From Adiantum capillus-veneris (Eukaryota; Streptophyta; Polypodiopsida; Polypodiales; Pteridaceae), in assembly GCA_014529385.2 (NCBI GenBank), contig CM043949.1:111846477-111910476 (forward strand): DNA of 64,000 nucleotides, in the 5' to 3' direction. Each line of letters starts with the position of its first letter. Position 1 is the first letter of the stretch. Below, one piece after another: positions 55,190 to 64,000 of the stretch. The position numbers and the translations under genes are program-made. Under the pieces are notes generated by a model. That model was not told the DNA's origin. It did no database searches and saw only the letters and a program-made list of their open reading frames with translations.

Positions 55190-57400
55190 TCAATATGCTT
55201 CATCATCAACTACCAGGATAACAAAGGCAAGTAAAATTGCACATAAGCCATAAGGATGCATTGGACAATCCTGAGACACACATGAAGTGGCTACCTGGAC
55301 AGTTTCCAATAATTTAACTTGGAATGTAGACGTTGGAGCACCCAATCTAGTTTTTGCATAGCCGATACATTCCACAATAATTTAACTTGGAATGTAGACG
55401 TTGGAGCACCCAATCAAGTTTCTGCATAGCCGATACATTCCAACCCAACGGATAATCCAAATGGCGAACCAGAACATGTGGAGGAACAATCTCCCTAGGC
55501 CACGATATCTTATGCCAATCACATTCTTTCAGAGGCAATAGCTTGGATTCACAAAAGTTAACTTTTAAGACCTGCTGCCAATCCAAACAAGTGAAGAGTA
55601 TGCATAATTTGCTGTACATCATCATAGTGATTGCGAGGCATAAACAAGGAGTCGTCCGCATAGGCTTGACCAGCAAACTGTTGTCAAGAAGGTAAAGCCA
55701 GGCCATGTAGCCTACCAATGGAAGTCAAAGAATCCAAATACTTAAACAAGGGGTGAGTAGCAATCGCATAAAGCAAAGCACTCAGAGGGCAGCCCTGCCT
55801 TACCGATCGTCCCAAAGGCCAAGATACTGTGAGAGATCCATCCAGCAAGCCTGCAGAAGTGTTGTGTGCATACAAGAAAAACACGACACGGGATAGCCTA
55901 GGCTCAAATCCCAAATATTGCATGGTATCCGCAGTATAATCCCAAAGAACCGTATCAAATGCCTTTTCAATGTCAACCTCGATGACCAAGATATCTTGCC
56001 GAGTATATTTTGCATATTCCATACCAACGCGAGTTCATCAGCAATTTGATGTCGTGGAATGAAGCCGTATTGAGATTGATGCAAGCCTTCATGTAGAAAG
56101 CACTTGAGTCAGTTAGCAAGCATTTTTGCCATTAATTTATATACCAGAGGCATGAGTGTGATAGGCCGCCAATGAGAGAATTCTTCACACAATGCATGCT
56201 TAGGTATCAGCTTGAGCAAACCTTCTTTCCAAGAGGAGGGCAATTCCTATTGTTCCCAAGCTGTATTCATTATGAACAACAGAGGCAACTTCAAATAATC
56301 CCAGAAAGACAAGAAAAATTCCACAGAGAGACCATCCCAACCAGGAGCTCTCCATGGACCCAAATCAAGCAAGCTGGCAAACAATTCCGACTCAGTGAAA
56401 ACAGCTTCCAAGTCTTGAGCCTGCCGCATCGAAAGAATGGGAGCAATATGCTATAGAAACATGTGACGCGCTTGGCGAGCTTCTCTCGTGGGAGAAGAAG
56501 GGCCTCAAAAATCTGGCCATAATGAGTGTAGGGCTAGTGCTAGCTCTCGTAGAGTGGAGGTCCACTCCCCTGACGGTAATTTAACTCTCCGTATAGCTTG
56601 AGATTGCTTGGAGTGATGCAAATGCTGAAAGAATTGTTTAGAAGCACATCCTTTATCTGCAAAAGCGTGTTGATGAGCTCGAGTCTGCCATTTGGCCAAT
56701 TTCCTCTCATCATTGTGTCGTAACATAGCGCGAGCAAAAAGCAACTCAATCATTTGAGTGTCAGTAAGAGAAGAATGATTAGCCATGTGCATTAATCTGC
56801 TACAAGCATCCTTTGCCTGATTAACCTGTGCCCTTAATTGTGACAAATAATCCTTGCCATAATCCTGGATAACACATTGAACACGCATAACAAAGCGGAA
56901 CCAGGCTATGTCCATATCAACATACATCTGGGAGATCGACAGCGGGATGATATTCACAATCATAGCACGAAAAGGCTCATGCTTGAGATAAGCATTATTG
57001 ACATGCAAAAGTCTCTTCTTGGGTAGGCGGTCATTGACATCAAAAGAGCCAAAATGAAGTTTCAAGCATACGGGAAAATAATCCGAGAGACACATAGCAT
57101 ATCAATCCTCATCTCGCATACAAAGTCATCATACTGTTGCATGTGAAAAAGCTACCAGCGATCCAGTCGAGCGATACATAGATTGTCACGTACACATCTA
57201 ACCCTATGTATCCGTGCTACAGCATGACCAAGGTTCAGTTCAGTCAAGTCAGTCTAGAATAGAAAGTGATCTGGCACTTTTGTGAGTCTGTTCACAGACC
57301 GTGCATGTCCAGACACTTGATTAGATGCATATCCTCTGGTTGCACACAACATGACCATCAGATTCCAGTCAGATCCCATCAGTAGCATTTTTACAGTGCA
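55190..57400 (-). pseudogene. LINE (L1-like) endonuclease-RT remnant
   Basis: On the minus strand: an apurinic endonuclease piece from about 57390 (GSDWNLMVM, an SRLDR-like ARLDRW, then SDYFPVCLKL where SDHFPV is expected, so the catalytic His is Tyr); an EN-RT linker open at 56505-57095; an RT start (WRAPGWDGLSVEFF near 56340), HQSQYGFIPRHQIADEL; EVDIEKAFDTV (first Asp), RQGCPLSALLYAIA, and the catalytic YADD at 55651-55662 followed by a frameshift; then the RT thumb region to about 55190. ORF1 and the 3' tail are not seen. No LTR or integrase, so it is a non-LTR element. Dead copy. Confidence 0.9.
55307..55442. repeat. 68-bp tandem duplication inside the LINE
   Basis: Units 55307-55374 and 55375-55442 (CAATAATTTAACTTGG to GATACATTCC) differ at two or three bases. 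Confidence 0.9.
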
Positions 57401-57461
57401 TAGACCTATTTTCCCTGTTTTTGACATTTTTCACTTATTATTTTTAAGTGACTTCTGTTGG

Positions 57462-57866
57462 AAATTAGGTAGGGCAATTTTGCTAAGTTTGTATATAAGC
57501 AAATCTAACGCTAGCACTTTCTAGCAGAAGAGGCAGTAAGAGCACTCGCTCAACATGCAACTTCTCAGCAGAACCCAAGAGGCCTAGCGGTTTTGCTCCA
57601 CAACATAAACCTAGCGTTTTTGGACCAGATCAGCCAGCGTTTTTGGATCAAGACAAGCAGCCTGGCCTTTTTGCACAGCAGATCATCCCCGGCAGCAGCA
57701 AGACAGCAGAACCCCTAGCGTTTTTGCAACAGAAGACAATTCAGTCCCTAGCGTTTTTGGATCAGGCAGCAACCTCAGCGTTTTGCAAATTCATCGCGAC
57801 AAGACCAAGAAGCATCAGCGTTTTCAGTTTTTAGCAGTCAGACTCCGCAGTAGAACCCCCAAACCG
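57462..57866 (+). other. Left flank of hAT: degenerate AGCGTTTTTGGA motif array, possible LTR/leader
   Basis: Begins TGTTGGAAATTAGG and has TATATAAG near 57491, as an LTR might. From about 57585 to 57825 a motif of the form CTAGCGTTTTTGGATCA recurs at irregular 23-60 bp spacing (near 57586, 57611, 57634, 57717, 57749, 57776, 57817). The right flank of the hAT (61700-61900) has similar GTTTTCAGC and CAGATTTCAG motifs. I infer one repeat-rich host segment split by the hAT element. No gene is supported. Confidence 0.45.
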
Positions 57867-58421
57867 AGAGTTACCAGGGAACGGAAGTTTGGGGCCTTGG
57901 AACGTTGGAACGCCGGCGTTCCGGCCGGTTGGTTTTTTTCGGAACGGATCGGAACGGATAGGCGTTTCGGCTGAAATCTGTGACCGGAACGGAAAACTCG
58001 GAACGGGCCGGAACGGGTCGGAACGTCCGGAACGTCCCCAATGGCCATAAACAACAGATTTTGATTTTGAAAAAAATAGCAGTTAGGGCCAGCCAACGGC
58101 CATTTTCAGCAAGCAAAAACTTATATAATGCCCCCCTCCTTCCCCATTCTTCACACATTCATCAAGCCTCAAGGCCCATTCTCCCTTGCTTGCTCTCAAC
58201 TCTCAAGCCATAGTGTGGCGCCGCGGCATGCCTCAAGGCTCAAGCTCTCAACCTCTCTCTCTCTCTTGGGCTAACTTCTAAGTTCTAACCCTCAAGGCTC
58301 AAGGCTCAAGCTCTCTTTCAAGCTCTCACGGAATCAAGCGGCAAGCCTCTCTCTCTCAAGCCTTCTCTCTCTCTCAAAGTTCAAGATCAAGCTCTCTCTC
58401 TTTCAGGGATAATCCATCATC

Positions 58422-58671
58422 CATGGCCTCTTCTTCTCATACAACCTCCTCCGTTCATGCGGGCAACACTCAAAAGGCGAAGGAATGGTCGTGGTGGGAT
58501 AAAGTGACCTCGGAGGGCACCTTGTCGGCGGCGGGAGGTTCTCGTGCATGGCCCCTTCTTCTCGTACAACCTCCTCCGTTCATGCGGGCAACACTCAAAA
58601 GGCAAAGGAATGGTCGTGATGGGATGAAGTGACCTCGGAGGGCACCTTGTCGGCGGCGGGAGGTTCTCGTG
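58422..58671 (+). repeat. 125-bp tandem duplication at the transposase start
   Basis: Units 58422-58546 and 58547-58671, each beginning CATGGCC(T/C)CTTCTTCTC. Because 125 is not a multiple of three it shifts the frame. The second unit also has TGA in place of TGG in the EWSWWD segment, so both start codons are cut off from the rest. Confidence 0.93.
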
Positions 58672-58955
58672 CATGGGCATGCAAGCTATGCTCTTACACG
58701 CGGAAAGGGGGGCATGACAAAGTGAGGGTACACTTTCTTCGAGTGTCGGGACATGAGGTGAGATTTTGTGCCAACGTAACCATCCAGAAGAGGAAGGAGC
58801 TCGAGGAAAAGGATCGGCAATTCAACCATAAAGCCAAGCCCGCACGCAAAGGTATTGATCCAAAGACCCTCATTTTCCCTTCTTCCTCTCTACCCGGTGT
58901 AGGTGTTGGTGCATCTTCACAAGGTCCAATTCGTCGCCAAAAGACCCTTGCCACC

Positions 58956-59130
58956 CATAGTAACAGGGAATGGCCATGTTCAGGTCTCCGTTCCCCCGTT
59001 CCCATCCGAATTTCCCGTTCTGGATTCCCGTTCCGTGTTTCAGACGTGAGTATTCGAAACAAGGAATGGCATTTCATGCATGTTGCCATTCCCCGTTCCC
59101 CGTTCCGATTTCTTGTTCCGGGTAACTATG
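58956..59130 (+). mobile_element. hAT MITE-1 (175 bp)
   Basis: Ends CATAGTAACAGGGAATGG and, inverted, CATAGTTACCCGGAAC. Perfect 8-bp TSD TTGCCACC at 58948-58955 and 59131-59138. Filled with CCGTTCC/GTTCCCG clusters like the ends of the surrounding hAT. No coding. Confidence 0.93.
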
Positions 59131-60621
59131 TTGCCACCTCTTGGGACCCAAAGAAGAAGGAAGAGGTGGATGCGGCCGTGGCCCGATTCTTCTATCACGA
59201 CCATATCCCATTTGTCGCAGCGAGGTATGTTCATTGTTTTATGATTTATCAATCTTCTCTCTCATTTCTTCCGTTATCGTCGTTTCCACCTTTTTGATAC
59301 TAATCTCTTCTATGTTTGATCGAAATAGATCGGAGTATTGGAAAGTCATGGTGCAACGGATAGGAGAGTATGGCACCGGCTATGTGCCGCCATCTTCAAA
59401 GGCTCTCCGAACCACTTTGCTCGATCGAGAGAAGGCTATCGTGGAGCAAGCAACCCTCAATATTCAGCGTCTTTGGGCAAAACATGGCGTTTCCCTCATT
59501 GCCGACGGGTGGAGCGATACAAGGAAGAGATCTATCCATGGTCTCATCGCATACTCGAGTGGAGAGATGTACTTTGTGCACTCTCATGATGCCACCAAGA
59601 GTGGCAAGTTCGCTGATGTCCTCTCTGCAGAGTGGACAGCGGCCATAGAAACCATCGGTGAGCAACACGTGGTGGCCTTTGTCACAGATGGGGAGGCATC
59701 AAACAGGGCAGCAGCAGCTATTATAGAGGGCCACTATCCGCATGTGACAGTGTGCTTTTGCTTGGCACACTGCTTGAACAACCTTCTAAAAGACATCGGC
59801 AAGCTAGACTGGATCGCTCCAGCCATTGCTGATGCAGTGAAGATTGTTACTTTCATCAACAATCACAACTTGGTTCGGAGTGAGTACCTCAAGAGGTCAG
59901 GCGGCAAAGTGCTTCTAAAGTATTCAGACACCCGCTTCGCATTCAACTTTCTTCTTGTGCGCATGCTGTCTGAATGTCAAAATGCGGTCCGACAGGTCTT
60001 CATCAGTGATGAGTTTACCATCTCCCTCTATGCAAAGACAGTTGCAGGGATTTTGTGCAAGGATAAGGCAGAGGATCTTGAGTTCTGGAAGAAGCTCAAG
60101 AGTCTACACGCACAGGTAAAACCGGTGGTTCATTTGCTTCGAGTTCTGGATGGCATGGATCCTTGCATTGGCAAGATTTATGAGGCAATGGACCGCATGA
60201 TTGAGCAGCTTGCACAACTTGAGCCGAACGCAGAGCAATATGAGGAGATCCATGCGCTTTGCAGCTCGAGGTGGAATTCATATGCCTCTCTTTTACACAA
60301 GGCAGCGTACATGGTGGATCCAGAGTTCCAAGGTGCAGAGCAAGAGACAGATAGGGAAGTCATGAACCAATTTACAGAGATCTTAAACAAGATGGTTCTA
60401 GACAGAGATGGGCGACGCATTTCAGAGATCAGTTAAGACAGTACAGAGAGATGTGGGGGTCATTTGGCAGTCCAGATGCTCAGATTGATCGCAGGAAGAT
60501 AGGTTCAGTGCTATGGTGGGAGTACTATGGCTATGATGGCCCTGAGCTTTAGAGATTGGCGATCCGTATTCTCAGCCAGTCAGTTAGTACCTCATGCAGC
60601 AATTGTGGAGTACCTTTAGCC

Positions 60622-60795
60622 CATAGTAACAGGGAATGGCCGTTTTCAGGTCTCCGTTCCCCGTTCCCATTCCAAGTTCCCGTTCCGAATCCCCGTTGCG
60701 TGTTTCAAACGTGAGTACGCGTAACAGGGAATGGCATTTTGTTCCGCGTTCCCGTTCCCCGTTCCCGTTCCGGTTTCCCGTTCCTGGTAACTATG
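60622..60795 (+). mobile_element. hAT MITE-2 (174 bp)
   Basis: Ends CATAGTAACAGGGAATGG and, inverted, CATAGTTACCAGGAACGG. Perfect 8-bp TSD CTTTAGCC at 60614-60621 and 60796-60803. Same family and same orientation as MITE-1. Confidence 0.94.
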
Positions 60796-61658
60796 CTTTA
60801 GCCACATTGCTTCCAAGAAGAGGAATCGGCTTGGAGTGGAGAAGGCTAATGATCATGTCTTCGTCAGCGCAAATTTGAAAATGCTTTGCAAGAGTACAGA
60901 CAGACAGACAGATCCTTTTACACAGTGGGAGATGGAGCAAGAGGCTCCTCAGGCAGGTGGAGATGCACATCCACCAACACCAGGTACTTCATATGTGGCT
61001 GAGATCGAGCCGGACCTAGACCTCGATGATGAGGAATGGGAGGATGTGCATGATTTACAGCCGGCTACTACGGATTGGGAGGCCTCTCAGGCTAGTGGCT
61101 CTTGAGTCTTGAGTCTTTGCCATTTATCCTTACCTTTTTGTATGGCTGCTTGAGCCTTGCCCTCTTTGCCATTTGTAGCTACTAGCATCTTTATGGTATT
61201 TGTCACCTTCAGTCTTTTGGTATTGTGGTCATTGGAATCTGGTTTGCCCCCCTTTGGTTTTTTTGTAGCACCTTGGCGGCCCTTGAGGCTTGTTACTATG
61301 TTAGCCATAATTAATTCCAAAGTGTTATCTCTGACTACTACTCTTGCAATTATTTGAGAGATTGTGTATGGGGCATTGTGTTTGCTCATTGTTGTATATG
61401 TGCTATGTACTCTGGGCGCCGCACATCCCAATCAAGTCATAATAAGGTTAAATGGTCTTCGAATCGTGTTTTTTGTGGGTATTAGAGTCAAAGGACTCGA
61501 GTACTACTTGTATTCAAACACATAACGCTAAAAAATAATAATATTTGGGTGTTTTTTTAGCCTCCCGTTCTGCGCCGTTCCCGTTCCAGGCCCATTCCCG
61601 TTCCCCCGTTCTGCAGGGAGGCCCATCGTTGTTCCCGTTCCGCGTTCCGGGTAACTCT

Positions 61659-61970
61659 GCGGGCCGAACCTCGCAGATCTCACCTTCCCGCAACAGTTCC
61701 TCGCGGCACGGTCATATTCCACAAGGTTTACAGTTTCAGCCTGTAAAACGCAGATTTCAGCATTTGCGTTTTCAGCGCGTCGTCGTTGCATCGTCGCCAT
61801 CGACATTGTCACCGACATAGAGTCAGAATTTAGCAGATAAAGATTTGCAGATTTCAGTCCTTAGCATTTCCAGATTTCAGCCCATCTCGTCGTCGTCCTC
61901 ATCGTCGTCGACATCGTCGGCAAGTCCAAGCATTGTAGAGATTTGTGCGATCATAAGTAGACCGCTCTTG
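61659..61970. other. Right flank of hAT; no gene
   Basis: GC-rich segment with TCGTCGTC runs and CAGATTTCAG motifs, similar in style to the left flank. Nothing coding is recognised. The stretch 61106-61558 inside the hAT 3' end is likewise without features. Confidence 0.5.
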
Positions 61971-62505
61971 TGTAACAGACTTGGACACTCCAAGTCAAGA
62001 ATCAATCGCGACAGCACCAAATAACCACTTCAAAACAATTCACAGATCACAATAGATTTGCACTGGCCCGGCGGAGTTCCGTGCCTAGAGATATTGGCCC
62101 CAAAGATTGGCGCCCCTTTCGGTATTTCTTTTTATATTAATCAATCATCAAAGTACAAAAGAGCGGTTAGGGTTTCACTCTCAGACTCTGCGTCCAGATG
62201 CCCTGAGAAGTGAGGCCCTCACCACTAATTTAAAGGTTACAAGGGATGCCCAAAAGCAGAGCCCCAAAAGCTTCAAATCAAAAGCAATTGCTCTCTCTCT
62301 CTCTATCTCACAGAGAGTTAAAACATGAAAGCAAAAGCATTCTCTCTCTCTTTCTCATTTAAGTAGAGAAAAAGCGAAATTTGCGTCGCTCATCATTTTC
62401 CTTTTTTTTTAAATTTTTTAATTTCAGCCTCCGCGATTTCTGGAAATTAGGGTTTCTGGCAGAAATTAGGGTTTCTGCTGTCCGCCACGTCATCACTTTG
62501 TGACA
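61971..62505 (-). repeat. Gypsy-D 3' LTR (predicted)
   Basis: On the minus strand it begins TGTCACAAAGTGATGACG directly after the PPT and is taken to end CTGTTACA at 61971 (535 bp). An A/T-rich TATA-like ATATAAAAAG lies at about 62128-62137. The left end is inferred because the partner LTR is outside the window. Confidence 0.6.
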
Positions 62506-62517
62506 TACCCCCTCTTG
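62506..62517 (-). other. Gypsy-D polypurine tract
   Basis: Minus strand CAAGAGGGGGTA immediately before TGTCACAAAG. Confidence 0.75.
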
Positions 62518-62644
62518 AAAGCATTGTAATCGATCGCGATTACGCCTGCAAAACCGACAAAAGCCATAAACCGTCTTAGCAGACACTGACTGTTAGTACC
62601 TACGTACTAGGAACACACATCTAGCACATGTACAAAATCGACAG

Positions 62645-62703
62645 TCACATCACACGACATCACAGGACATCACCAGACATCACAGGACATCACATGACAT
62701 TCA
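62645..62703. repeat. Short minisatellite, ACATCACAGG unit
   Basis: Five to six imperfect copies of a 10-11 bp ACATCACAGG unit. The surrounding 62518-63109 is the non-coding 3' stretch of Gypsy-D and shows nothing else. Confidence 0.8.
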
Positions 62704-63109
62704 ACATTCATTCGGATCTTAGACCATGATTTATCGGCAATGTAGGTAGCAATCACATCTAGGTCCAATCGGGACCTCAACGATGTTCGATTGACTAACC
62801 CCTATTGCAACCATGTCTATTCAAGATCAATCAGACCAAAATGCTGCAGTCATTTCGGCTATCAGTTCCTGCACTCACAAGAAGTCAAGAACAAATCAGT
62901 ATCATAATCAGGAATTCCATTTCATAAAGTCATTCAGCAGAATATTGTCAGCTCTCAGTATCCCTGAAGCTCAAAGAGACATCAGTGACTTTAGTATCAA
63001 AATCGAGGCATCTGTTGACAAAGGAGTGGAGTGACTCCCCTCTTGTGCATCCCACTGCACCAGATCTCCGGCCAAGCTGAATTCTGGGTTCCGTTTGGAG
63101 TAGACTATG

Positions 63110-64000
63110 CTAAACCAAAACATCGAGGTAAAGTTTCACAATCCGAGGAGTATCTGCTAGGTCCTCCTCCTCCATCCACTTCGCATCAAATGCAGGAAAG
63201 TTCTTGAACTTAACCAAGAACCGCCTTCGGACTTTACCTTTCTTCGTATCATTATGTGCCAAAATCTGTTCAGGAACAAGGATCTCCTCGTTTTCTTCCA
63301 CTTTGGGTTGCTCATCAGGCTCCCCATCATCAAGCACATCACCCTTAACAGGTTTCAAGAGACTCACATGCAATGCATTGTGAATCCTCCAAGTATCTGG
63401 CAGTTTCAATCGGAAGGAGACATCATTTATCTTGTCAGTAATCTGGAAAGGTCCGTAGTATCACATACTAAGCTTTGGAAAAAGCCTCTCCTTTCCCTTT
63501 TTCTTTCTTAGGCGTGCCTTCTCAAAAGTAAGAGCACCCAATCATCCTCCTTCAGTTTCCAGTCGCGACGATGGCGATCCGCTGCCTTTTTCTGTCGTTC
63601 TTGAGACTCCTGCAAAGTCTCGCGAACCTTGGCAAAAGCCGTATCCAAATCTTGCGAATATTCATCCGCTTCAAATTTCTAATCTTTCGTGCTCAGGAAG
63701 GATGGAACCTTCGCAGCACTTTCAACAATCTCACATGGCGTCTTCCCCGTCGAAGAGTGTATCGTGTTACTGTAGGCAAATTCCACCAAAGATAGGTTCT
63801 TTTCCCATTGAGTCTTCTGATCCGAGATACAAGACTTCAATAAATCTAAAATCACTGAATTGGCAATCTCAAATTGCCCATCAGTCTGCCAGTGGAACGA
63901 TGACGAGAACTGCAACCGCGTGCCAATGTTCTCCCAAATTGCCTTCCGAAACAAACTCATAAATCTGGGGTCTCTGTCGGAGACAATCGTCTCAGGCGTG
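63110..64000 (-). pseudogene. Gypsy-D integrase and chromodomain (partial)
   Basis: Enters from the right edge with ETIVSDRDPRF (second catalytic Asp), IWENIGTRLQFSSSFH, QTDGQFEIANS (Glu) and VEFAYSNTIHSSTGKTP. It continues through EYSQDLDTAFAKVRETLQ and RHRRDWKLKEDDWVLL with frame breaks near 63680 and 63530 and a stop near 63465. The GPF module (YYGPFQITDKINDVSFRLKLP) leads to an open C-terminal piece at 63110-63409 with chromodomain features (EQILAHNDTKKGKVRRRFLV, FDAKWMEEEDL). The SH of SFHPQTDG is altered (SSFHWQTDG). The rest of pol lies beyond the window. Confidence 0.88.

Larger units (their letters stand above)
58423..61105 (+). pseudogene. hAT transposase with one intron, broken
   Basis: Cut-and-paste transposase. 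In order: start MASSSHTTSSVHAGN at 58423; BED-type zinc finger after the duplication (CKLC at 58680-58691, then HEVRFC); linker; MITE-1 at 58956-59130, removal of which with one TSD gives seamless LATSWDPKKK; an intron at 59225-59328 (AG|GTATGT...CTAAT...AATAG); DUF659-like core (IADGWSDTRKRSIHG with Asp at 59504, VTDGEASN with Asp at 59687, CFCLAHCLNNLLKD); a frameshift near 60425; and the hAT C-terminal dimerisation region (WWEYYGYDGPEL, TAG at about 60549, RLAIRILS, MITE-2, KKRNRLGVEKANDHVFVS). An acidic tail ends at 61105. The 1296-base open core 59141-60436 is otherwise well kept. Confidence 0.88.
57867..61658 (+). mobile_element. hAT DNA transposon (DUF659 type) carrying two nested MITEs
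   Basis: About 3.8 kb. The left end reads AGAGTTACCAGGGAACGG and the right end, inverted, AGAGTTACCCGGAACGCG, with subterminal GGAACGG/CCGTTCC clusters (57890-58045 and 61560-61650) typical of hAT transposase-binding repeats. A transposase gene with an intron lies between. An 8-bp TSD at the outer ends is not convincing (CCAAACCG against GCGGGCCG), so the exact limits are uncertain. Confidence 0.82.
61971..64000 (-). mobile_element. Gypsy-D: chromovirus, 3' portion, runs off the window
   Basis: Minus-strand Ty3/Gypsy element: integrase and chromodomain at 63110-64000, an untranslated stretch, PPT at 62506-62517 and a 3' LTR to the left. Its LTR termini (TGTCACAAAG to CTGTTACA) resemble those of Gypsy-A, but its protein is clearly a different family. 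Confidence 0.82.

Noticed and set aside
57859-61666. 8-bp TSD of the outer hAT (CCAAACCG/GCGGGCCG)
   Set aside because: Only four of eight bases agree, not enough to fix the ends.
62644-62703. CRISPR array
   Set aside because: Units are 10-11 bp with no spacers; it is a plain minisatellite in a plant genome.

Overview
The window reads as a repeat-choked intergenic stretch (possibly partly intronic) of a vascular land-plant nuclear genome. The reasons are several families of plant-type Ty1/Copia and Ty3/Gypsy chromovirus retrotransposons primed by initiator-Met tRNA (PBS TGGTATCAGAGC), a Cassandra-type TRIM carrying 5S rRNA sequence in its LTRs, a DUF659-type hAT transposon with a spliced intron, an L1-like LINE, and long CT/TA/TG microsatellites. 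I cannot name the species. A 31-codon exon resembling the start of plant CstF-50 is the only sequence that looks like a host gene.

Layout. (1) 1-15654: a decayed Copia (Copia-1, +) with a long leader, split inside its protease region by a 10-kb minus-strand chromovirus (Gypsy-A, 3747-13738). Its far end is fused to the PPT and 3' LTR of a different Copia family. (2) 15700-24684: eroded fragments. These are Gypsy-C (+), an unpaired LTR (-), two convergent Copia-2-family remnants (Copia-5 + and Copia-6 -), and three long microsatellites. (3) 24685-52730: a nest. Gypsy-B (-) is cut by Copia-2 (-) in its integrase and by Copia-3 (+) and Copia-4 (+) in its right LTR. Copia-4 is itself cut by a 605-bp Cassandra TRIM. 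To the left, a piece of the same Gypsy-B LTR type lies in inverted orientation and holds a 3.0-kb non-autonomous LTR element (element E). Target-site duplications (TSDs) can be read for every insertion in the nest. (4) 52731-57400: a 169-bp tandem duplication, a CACTA-like terminus, the CstF-50-like exon and a LINE (-). (5) 57462-61970: an hAT element whose transposase gene holds two small hAT MITEs with perfect 8-bp TSDs. (6) 61971-64000: the 3' end of another chromovirus (Gypsy-D, -) running off the window.

Relative order. Gypsy-A postdates Copia-1. Copia-2, -3 and -4 postdate Gypsy-B and have similar LTR divergence (about 2%). Cassandra postdates Copia-4 (2 differences in 208 bp). No element is wholly intact. 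The longest open coding part is the 649-codon RT-RNase H region of Copia-4. Recurring features not explained by standard TE anatomy are a paired ACTCTGCCGAATTT motif just upstream of gag in three Copia elements, and many independent 46-169 bp head-to-tail duplications.
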